DNA from: Ruminococcus sp. CAG:382
Lineage (GTDB): Bacteria; Bacillota; Clostridia; Oscillospirales; CAG-382
Assembly: GCA_000433115.1 (NCBI GenBank)
Contig: FR892189.1
Span: 14,164 to 19,909 of the forward strand
Length of the DNA: 5,746 bases
Direction: 5' to 3'
Shown here: positions 1 through 4,976 of the stretch, one piece after another
How the letters are laid out: the number at the start of each line of letters is the position of its first letter
Numbering within the stretch: the first letter of the stretch is position 1
Position numbers and translations under genes: made by a program
The notes under the pieces: model-generated
Seen by the model: the letters and a program-made list of their open reading frames with translations, nothing else
Database searches by the model: none
What the model was told of the DNA's origin: nothing

Positions 1-1
1 G

Positions 2-571
2 GGCTTTTGGGCATCCACAAATGTTGATAAGCTGCTCAATATGACGCTTATCAAGGAAAAGCTGAGTCACGTGTATCTTCGACTGCTCATATGGAAGGAT
101 CCGTTCAAATATATGAAAAATGCCGAGCTTAATGACCCCGGCTGGCAGCCATCGCAATCGCTTTATGCTGTTTCCTCGGGCGGACTCTGGGGGCTCGGAC
201 TCGGTAAAAGCATCGAAAAGCACGGCTACCTTCCCGAACCGCAGAACGACTATATTTTTGCAATCGTATGTGAGGAACTTGGCTTTGCGGGTGCGGCATT
301 TATAATCTGTCTGTTTGCACTGCTCATAATACGCGGCTTCCAAATCGCATCAAAATGTCGTGACAGATTCAGCATGCTGCTTGTTATGGGTCTTGTCGTA
401 AAAATGGCGCTTCAGGTCATCCTGAATATTGCCGTTGTCACCAACACCATACCGAGTACCGGTATTTCGCTTCCGTTTTTCAGCTACGGCGGTACGGCAC
501 TCATCATATTGCTTGGTGAAATGGGTATAATTCTTTCGGTGTCCAGATTCTCCTATCTTGATAAAGACTGA
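2..571 (+). CDS. ftsW: FtsW/SpoVE-family peptidoglycan polymerase (SEDS protein), C-terminal part
   Basis: This is the C-terminal ~189 residues of a SEDS-family integral membrane glycosyltransferase, which polymerises lipid II into glycan strands at the division septum or, in spore formers, the spore cortex. The frame is open to the left edge, so the start lies outside the window; the ATG at 41 is internal, because family-like sequence continues upstream of it. Visible hallmarks are GWQPSQSLYAVSSGGLWG followed by GLGLGKS, then YLPEPQNDYIFAIVCEELGF, whose Asp (codon 248-250) matches the conserved essential Asp of the family. The signature PSTGISLPFFSYGGTALI follows near the end. About three hydrophobic segments are visible, after the PEPQND loop, around MLLVMGLVVKMALQVILNI, and in the last 40 residues. 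The protein ends shortly after the last membrane segment, as is usual. Position directly before murG fits ftsW or spoVE of a dcw cluster rather than rodA; ftsW and spoVE cannot be separated from this fragment. Confidence 0.93.
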   Translation, partial: GFWASTNVDKLLNMTLIKEKLSHVYLRLLIWKDPFKYMKNAELNDPGWQPSQSLYAVSSGGLWGLGLGKSIEKHGYLPEPQNDYIFAIVCEELGFAGAAFIICLFALLIIRGFQIASKCRDRFSMLLVMGLVVKMALQVILNIAVVTNTIPSTGISLPFFSYGGTALIILLGEMGIILSVSRFSYLDKD

Positions 572-574
572 TAT

Positions 575-580
575 GAGGTG
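575..580 (+). promoter_or_regulatory. Ribosome binding site that fixes the murG start
   Basis: GAGGTG lies 6 nt before the ATG at 587, an ideal Shine-Dalgarno core and spacing. An in-frame GTG at 578 would extend MurG by three residues (V-F-S), but that GTG is itself part of the Shine-Dalgarno sequence. The protein from 587 begins MRVLMCGGGTGGH, with the usual short lead into the glycine loop. The ATG at 587 is therefore preferred. Confidence 0.85.
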
Positions 581-586
581 TTTTCA

Positions 587-1699
587 ATGAGAGTATTAAT
601 GTGCGGCGGCGGTACGGGCGGTCATATCAACCCCGCTCTTGCCATTGCCAATGAAATAAAACGTAGGGAACCGGATTCGGTGATAGAATTTGTAGGTACA
701 ACACACGGTCTTGAGGGAAAGCTTGTCCCGGAGGCAGGATATAAGCTCCATACCGTAAAGGTGCAGGGCTTCAGACGCAAGCTCACGCTCAAGAATGTGA
801 AGGCACTTGTTTATGCTGCCACATCCGTTTTTGAGGCACGGCGGATTATAAAAAAATTCAACCCCGATGTGGTTATCGGTACCGGAGGATATGCGAGCTG
901 GCCGACCGTAAAAGCGGCAACAGAGCTGCATATTCCGACACTAATTCAGGAGCAGAACGCTTTTCCGGGTGTAACAACGAAAAAGCTGTCGAAATACGTT
1001 GACAAAGTATGCATTTCATTCGAAGGCAGTGAACAGTATTTTGATCAGGCGGTTCGGGGAAAACTGGTTCTGACGGGAAACCCCGTGAAACCGAACTGCT
1101 TTGAAAAAGCTGAAGCACGACGCAAACTCGGTATAAAGGACGATGAAATATACATCCTTTCGAGTGGCGGAAGCCTTGGAGCGGATAAGGTCAATACCTT
1201 TGTGCTTGACGCCATGAATATCTACCGTGACAAAAAGGGTATACGTCAGACACATGCGGTGGGTCATATCGGTTGGGAAAAATTCTCTGCGGTGATCAAA
1301 GAAAAAAAGCTTGACGAATGCCCGCAGTTCGAAATACTTGAGTATATTTATGATATGCAGCTGAGACAGGCTGCGGCGGATGTCGTTATATCGCGAGCCG
1401 GAGCGATAACGACCGCAGAGCTTGCGCTCATAGGCAGGGCAACGATATTTATCCCGTCGCCCAACGTCGCCGAGGATCATCAGTACAAAAATGCAATGGT
1501 ATTGAAAAACGCCGATGCGGCAGATGTGATCAAGGAAAGCGTGCTTGACGGACGTATACTTGCGAAAACCGTCATGGATCTTTCCGCTGACGGCGAAAAG
1601 CGCCGGCGAATGGAAAACAATATGCGTGCATTCGGTAAGCCGAATGCGACGAAGAAAATCGTTGACCTTATATTTGAGTTGACGGCATCGGGAAAATGA
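587..1699 (+). CDS. murG: UDP-GlcNAc:lipid I N-acetylglucosaminyltransferase MurG
   Basis: MurG transfers GlcNAc from UDP-GlcNAc to lipid I, giving lipid II, on the cytoplasmic face of the membrane; it is a peripheral GT-B glycosyltransferase (GT28). The 370-residue length is normal. The N-terminal domain has the glycine loop GGGTGGH at residues 7-13, a second loop GTGGYASWP at ~98-106, and the EQNAFPG motif at ~122-128. The C-terminal UDP-GlcNAc-binding domain shows TGNP at ~163, the third glycine loop SSGGSLGA at ~192-199, SRAGAITTAEL at ~269-279 and EDHQYKNA at ~296-303, all in the expected order. It starts 15 nt after the ftsW stop and ends 10 nt before ftsQ, so the three are probably co-transcribed and supply and use lipid II at the septum. 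Nothing appears truncated or missing. Confidence 0.97.
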   Translation: MRVLMCGGGTGGHINPALAIANEIKRREPDSVIEFVGTTHGLEGKLVPEAGYKLHTVKVQGFRRKLTLKNVKALVYAATSVFEARRIIKKFNPDVVIGTGGYASWPTVKAATELHIPTLIQEQNAFPGVTTKKLSKYVDKVCISFEGSEQYFDQAVRGKLVLTGNPVKPNCFEKAEARRKLGIKDDEIYILSSGGSLGADKVNTFVLDAMNIYRDKKGIRQTHAVGHIGWEKFSAVIKEKKLDECPQFEILEYIYDMQLRQAAADVVISRAGAITTAELALIGRATIFIPSPNVAEDHQYKNAMVLKNADAADVIKESVLDGRILAKTVMDLSADGEKRRRMENNMRAFGKPNATKKIVDLIFELTASGK

Positions 1700-1709
1700 T
1701 GCTTGAAAA

Positions 1710-2504
1710 ATGGACGAGAAACAGAAATTCAGACCTAAAAACGCAAAATTCGAATCACTCGAACAACAGCAGCAGAAGAAACGGGTAAAGCACATTGTTT
1801 TCTATGTCGTACTGCTGGTGTCTTTTAGCACTGTGTTTTTTCTGCTGTGGTTTCTTGTGTTCTTTAAGGTCAAGAATGTTGAAATAACGGGAAATGTCAG
1901 ATATAGTGTCGGAGAAATCCGATCAGCAGCCGGCATTGCCGAGGGCGACAATCTGTACTCTGTCGGTGAAGCTGAGCTGAACCGAAGATTGACCGAAAAA
2001 CTGCCGTATGTAAGCGCGGTGACACTTGAACGCGAGCTGCCCTCAACGCTTCGTATAACCGTCAGCGAAACGGAAGCCGTCATGTATTCCGAGCTGTACG
2101 GAGGCAAATATCTGATTTCAAAGGATCTTGTTGTGCTTGAGCGCTCCGACAACGCCGATACCGCAAATATGGTTGAGGTGTCTGCAGGAGATGTGCGGAA
2201 ATGCTATTCCGGAGAAAGCCTGACATATGCCGATGTGCGTATGGCTGACGTTGTGCGTACACTGTATGCAACGCTTGACGAATACGGACTTATCTCGGGT
2301 GTCGATTCGTTTTCGATAAAAAACAGATTCGATATATCTATACGCTATCGGGACAAGCTTGATGTTTACTTCGGAAGCATTGATAATATTGATATAAAGG
2401 TGCGGTTCTTTGTTGGTATTCTGGAGCATCTTTATGAAGATGACAAAGGAAAACTTGATATTTCAAATATAAAAGAAGCCAGCTTTTCGAGGTATAACGA
2501 CTGA
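1710..2504 (+). CDS. ftsQ: Cell division protein FtsQ/DivIB
   Basis: A single-pass (type II) membrane protein of the FtsQ/DivIB family, which links FtsL/DivIC and the septal peptidoglycan synthases in the divisome. The 264 residues run in family order: a charged, Gln-rich cytoplasmic tail (1-28), one hydrophobic segment (about 29-52, HIVFYVVLL to FLVFF), then an extracytoplasmic POTRA domain (about 53-121) beginning KVKNVEITGNVRYS. Its core LPYVSAVTLERELPSTLRI is characteristic of the family. A beta-rich C-terminal domain follows to residue ~250. The start is the first ATG after an in-frame TGA at 1704-1706, and no other start precedes the membrane segment. There is no good Shine-Dalgarno sequence: the nearest purine run (GGGAAAA, ~1690-1696) is far upstream, so translation may be coupled to murG, whose stop lies 10 nt upstream. 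Family assignment rests on architecture and context as well as motifs, since FtsQ diverges quickly. Confidence 0.92.
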   Translation: MDEKQKFRPKNAKFESLEQQQQKKRVKHIVFYVVLLVSFSTVFFLLWFLVFFKVKNVEITGNVRYSVGEIRSAAGIAEGDNLYSVGEAELNRRLTEKLPYVSAVTLERELPSTLRITVSETEAVMYSELYGGKYLISKDLVVLERSDNADTANMVEVSAGDVRKCYSGESLTYADVRMADVVRTLYATLDEYGLISGVDSFSIKNRFDISIRYRDKLDVYFGSIDNIDIKVRFFVGILEHLYEDDKGKLDISNIKEASFSRYND

Positions 2505-2550
2505 AAACGAAAAAAAGTTGTTTCTGCGGCGAAAAAAGTGAAAAAAGCCC

Positions 2551-2580
2551 TTGCAAAAACACTGTGTTTTGTTATATACT
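2551..2580 (+). promoter_or_regulatory. Sigma-A-type promoter for the ftsZ pair
   Basis: A -35-like TTGCAA (2551-2556) and a -10-like TATACT (2575-2580, five of six consensus bases) are separated by 18 nt. A-tracts lie upstream at 2510-2516, 2532-2537 and 2541-2546, like an UP element or curved DNA. A start near 2587 would give a leader of roughly 65 nt before ftsZ1. There is no GC-rich terminator between ftsQ and this promoter, so read-through from the upstream genes is also likely. This is a prediction by eye; the TATAAG at 2580-2585 is a poorer-spaced alternative -10. Confidence 0.65.
2556..2570. repeat. Short palindrome in the ftsZ promoter spacer
   Basis: AAAACAC (2556-2562) and GTGTTTT (2564-2570) are perfect 7-bp arms around a single central T. 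The palindrome begins on the last base of the -35 hexamer and fills most of the spacer up to the -10. A protein bound here would overlap RNA polymerase, so it is a candidate operator. No binding protein can be named from the sequence. Confidence 0.5.
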
Positions 2581-2602
2581 ATAAGTATATAAGACAGTGT
2601 TT
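2557..2602. repeat. Nested inverted repeats spanning the ftsZ -10 region
   Basis: The outer arms AAACACTGT (2557-2565) and ACAGTGTTT (2594-2602) are perfect 9-bp complements. Inside them, TTATATACT (2572-2580) and AGTATATAA (2584-2592) are another perfect 9-bp pair around a 3-nt centre ATA. The inner repeat contains the predicted -10 box. The two axes differ by about 2.5 bp, so in RNA read from upstream they would stack into one long hairpin with a 6-nt/1-nt internal loop. No run of T follows, so this does not look like a terminator; an operator or a DNA melting element is more likely. Confidence 0.55.
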
Positions 2603-2653
2603 GTAAAACTGATGATTTGCTTTGCTATATGACCGACCGAAAGGGGAAAAACT

Positions 2654-3772
2654 ATGACAGATATAAAAGAGCTTGAAAAGCTTGATGCCGGAGTCAATAT
2701 AAAGGTTATCGGCGTAGGCGGCGGCGGTAACAATGCCGTTGACAGAATGATTGCGGACAAGCTGCGCGGAATAGATTTCATTAACGTCAACACGGACAGC
2801 CAATCGCTTGTCAATTCTCACGCCAAGACAAATATTTTGATCGGCGAAAAAGTGACGCGCAGAATGGGCGCGGGCGGCAATCCGGAGCTTGGTAAGCGCA
2901 GTGCCGACGAATCGGTCGATGCAATAACAAAAGCAGTGAAGGGCGCAAACATGGTGTTTGTCACCGCAGGTATGGGCGGCGGAACAGGTACGGGCGCCGC
3001 ACCCACGATTGCCAGGATCGCAAAGGAGCAGGGAGTGCTTACAATTGCGATTGTTACAAGACCGTTCAACTTTGAAGGCAGGCAACGTGCAAGACAAGCC
3101 GATGAAGGCATACGGGAGCTTGCAAAGTATGTTGACTCGCTCATCGTCATTCCGAACGAGCGACTGAAGCTTCTCACAGACAAAAAGATAACTCTGATCA
3201 ATGCTTTCCAGGAAGCCGATGATATACTCAGAAAGGGTGTTCGTTCCATCTCTGAGCTTATCACGGATTATGGCTATATCAACCTCGACTTTGCCGATAT
3301 CTGCACGGTAATGACCAACGCCGGATATGCGCATATGGGCGTCGGCTCCGCAAAGGGAAAGGACAAGGCTGAACAGGCTGCAAAACTCGCGATGTCGAGC
3401 CCGCTTCTCGAAACAAATATAAAGGGCGCCAAGGGCATCATCGTTAATATAACTTCCTCCCCCGATATAGGTCTTGACGAGATTGATCAGGCGGCTTCCA
3501 TGATAACAAATGAAGCGGATTCGGATGCAAACGTCATATTCGGAGCGGTATTTGACAATACTCTTAACGACGAAATGAAGATAACGCTCATTGCAACCGG
3601 CTTTGAACGCGATGCGATCCATACGGATACACGCACGGAAGCTTCTGTGGTGAGGGAAGACAGAACCGCAACAACCGAAGCACCCAAAGGTGCGGAAAGC
3701 ACAGCCGAAAGCTCAACGGAAGATGATATCGCGAAGATCATCAGCATGCTCAACAGAAACCGTAACACCTGA
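2654..3772 (+). CDS. ftsZ: Cell division GTPase FtsZ, first tandem copy (FtsZ1)
   Basis: FtsZ is the tubulin-like GTPase that polymerises into the cytoplasmic division ring and recruits the septal wall machinery. This 372-residue protein has a short N-terminal tail, VGVGGGG-type T1 loop residues at ~20-26, the tubulin signature GGGTGTG at 108-114, and the synergy (T7) loop NLDFAD at 210-215 with both acidic residues used for GTP hydrolysis in the neighbouring subunit. The C-terminal globular subdomain ends at about residue 318 (TLIATGFE). A Thr/Glu/Ala-rich linker of about 38 residues follows, then a C-terminal peptide, DIAKIISMLNRNRN, which lacks the usual proline and phenylalanine of the IPxFLR motif. 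AAGGGG at 2641-2646 lies 7 nt before the ATG. It has its own promoter. By hand alignment it is ~71% identical to the following gene over ~304 positions. All catalytic elements are present, so it appears to be an active FtsZ. Confidence 0.97.
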   Translation: MTDIKELEKLDAGVNIKVIGVGGGGNNAVDRMIADKLRGIDFINVNTDSQSLVNSHAKTNILIGEKVTRRMGAGGNPELGKRSADESVDAITKAVKGANMVFVTAGMGGGTGTGAAPTIARIAKEQGVLTIAIVTRPFNFEGRQRARQADEGIRELAKYVDSLIVIPNERLKLLTDKKITLINAFQEADDILRKGVRSISELITDYGYINLDFADICTVMTNAGYAHMGVGSAKGKDKAEQAAKLAMSSPLLETNIKGAKGIIVNITSSPDIGLDEIDQAASMITNEADSDANVIFGAVFDNTLNDEMKITLIATGFERDAIHTDTRTEASVVREDRTATTEAPKGAESTAESSTEDDIAKIISMLNRNRNT

Positions 3773-3789
3773 GCCGGATTCGAAATAAT

Positions 3790-3794
3790 GGAGG
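3790..3794 (+). promoter_or_regulatory. Strong ribosome binding site of the second ftsZ
   Basis: GGAGG sits 8 nt before the ATG at 3803 in the 30-nt gap between the two ftsZ genes. It is closer to consensus than the AAGGGG of the first copy, so the second copy may be translated at least as well from the shared mRNA. No promoter or terminator is evident in the gap. Confidence 0.8.
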
Positions 3795-3802
3795 ATAAAT
3801 AA

Positions 3803-4912
3803 ATGGCAAACGATTTCAATACCGAAAACTTAGTCAATATAAAAGTAGTTGGCGTCGGCGGTGGCGGCGGAAACGCAGTGAACCGCATGATCGAGCTTGA
3901 CAGCGACGGAAAGGGCGTTGAATATATCAACGTTAACACCGACGCGCATATTCTTGTAAAATCTGCCGCTCCCAATAAAATCAGCATAGGCGACAAGATA
4001 ACCAAGGGTCGCGGAGCCGGCGCAGACCCCAGCCTCGGTGAAAAGGCAGCCGAGGAATCCGCAGACGCGATCACCGAAGCGCTGACCGGTGCAAACATGG
4101 TTTTCATAACTGCAGGCATGGGCGGCGGAACAGGCACAGGCGCTGCTCCCGTTGTTGCACGTATCGCAAAGTCGATGGGTATACTTACTGTTGCCGTCGT
4201 GACAAAGCCTTTCGCTTTTGAGGGACCGAAGAGAATGAGACAGGCTGAAGAGGGCATCAGAAAGCTGTCCGAATATGTTGATTCACTTGTGGTGATCCCC
4301 AATGAGCGTCTCAAGCTTCTTACAGATAAAAAAATAACCTTCCTGAACGCATTCCACGAAGCGGACGACATTCTCTGCAAGGGCGTTCAGTCCATATGCG
4401 ATCTTATTACCCAAAGCGGTTACATCAACCTTGACTTCGCAGACGTTTCAACGGTAATGACAAATGCGGGACTTGCTCACATGGGCGTTGGCTCCGCGAA
4501 GGGCAGAGAGAAGGCAGAAATGGCTGCAAAGATCGCCATGTCCAGCCCGTTGCTTGAAACCAGCATCGGCGGTGCAAAGGGTATTATCATCAATATACTC
4601 TCCTCTCCCGATATCGGGCTTGATGAGATTGACACAGCTGTTTCCCGCATTACGGAAGAAGCTCATCCCGATGCAAATGTTATTTTCGGTGTTGCATTTG
4701 ACAAGAATATGGAAGATGAAATTCGCGTCACTCTTATCGCGACAGGCTTTGAAGGCAGCGAAGTTGCGGCAGCTCCGTCGGCAAAGGCGTCTGACGATGA
4801 GCCGGGAAAAGATGAACCGTCAAGAAGCACTTCATCATCTTCATCGGATGATTTCAACGAAAACGATATCAACAGTATTATAGATATCCTCAACAGGGGC
4901 AGAAACGGCTGA
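3803..4912 (+). CDS. ftsZ: Cell division GTPase FtsZ, second tandem copy (FtsZ2)
   Basis: A second complete FtsZ of 369 residues with every element needed for GTP binding and hydrolysis. It has VGVGGGGGN at ~16-24, GGGTGTG at 107-113, and NLDFAD at 209-214 with both catalytic acidic residues. The globular part ends at about 317. Compared with the first copy it has two extra residues in the loop before INVNTD (ELDSDGKG, ~31-38). Its linker is acidic and serine-rich (about 318-354, including a run of five serines) and shares no clear sequence with the first. The C-terminal peptide NDINSIIDILNRGRN has the same unusual form as in copy one. Synonymous differences are spread along the whole gene, so the duplication is old rather than a recent copy. 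It probably shares the first gene's mRNA and ends at the terminator just downstream. It may co-polymerise with the first copy or tune ring dynamics; that is inference. Confidence 0.97.
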   Translation: MANDFNTENLVNIKVVGVGGGGGNAVNRMIELDSDGKGVEYINVNTDAHILVKSAAPNKISIGDKITKGRGAGADPSLGEKAAEESADAITEALTGANMVFITAGMGGGTGTGAAPVVARIAKSMGILTVAVVTKPFAFEGPKRMRQAEEGIRKLSEYVDSLVVIPNERLKLLTDKKITFLNAFHEADDILCKGVQSICDLITQSGYINLDFADVSTVMTNAGLAHMGVGSAKGREKAEMAAKIAMSSPLLETSIGGAKGIIINILSSPDIGLDEIDTAVSRITEEAHPDANVIFGVAFDKNMEDEIRVTLIATGFEGSEVAAAPSAKASDDEPGKDEPSRSTSSSSSDDFNENDINSIIDILNRGRNG

Positions 4913-4934
4913 TAAACCGACAGCAAATAATTTG

Positions 4935-4974
4935 AAAAGCATCTCATTCCCGAATCGGAAGTGAGATGCTTTTT
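4935..4974 (+). terminator. Intrinsic terminator after the ftsZ pair, shared with the convergent gene
   Basis: AAAAGCATCTCA (4935-4946) pairs with TGAGATGCTTTT (4962-4973), a perfect 12-bp stem, and the loop can fold further through TTCC and GGAA. A run of five T (4970-4974) completes a rho-independent terminator for the + strand, 22 nt after the ftsZ2 stop. On the minus strand the other flank gives TTTTCAAATTATT just after the phosphoglucomutase stop, so the hairpin probably works in both directions. Confidence 0.9.
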
Positions 4975-4976
4975 AG

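Noticed and set aside
41..571. ATG at 41 as the real start of a short ftsW-like gene
   Set aside because: The frame is open to the window edge, no ribosome binding site precedes this ATG, and the SEDS fold needs the missing N-terminal membrane segments; the gene is simply cut by the window.
1016..1795. Minus-strand open frame (259 codons) opposite murG and the start of ftsQ
   Set aside because: Both + strand genes are firmly identified; the antisense product is Cys/Phe/Arg-rich with no recognisable motif.
2557..2602. Hairpin between ftsQ and ftsZ1 as a transcription terminator
   Set aside because: The stem is AT-rich and interrupted by an internal loop, and the sequence after it (GTAAAACTG) has no T run; overlap with a promoter better explains it.
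2612..2632. Six-codon upstream frame (MICFAI, stop) in the ftsZ1 leader
   Set aside because: It has no Shine-Dalgarno sequence, no attenuator-like hairpin follows, and a frame this short is expected by chance.
2579..3622. Long minus-strand open frame (347 codons) opposite ftsZ1
   Set aside because: It lies antisense to a certain ftsZ, has a Cys/His/Arg-rich composition typical of a shadow frame, shows no domain, and has no evident ribosome binding site.
3487..4380. Minus-strand open frame (297 codons) spanning the end of ftsZ1 and much of ftsZ2
   Set aside because: It is a shadow of both ftsZ genes, rich in Ser, Ala and Pro, and explained by the GC pattern of the coding strand; no family features are visible.
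4464..4883. Plus-strand 139-codon frame within ftsZ2
   Set aside because: It is an out-of-frame overlap with a certain gene, has no start signals, and has an Arg/Leu-rich composition typical of a shifted frame.
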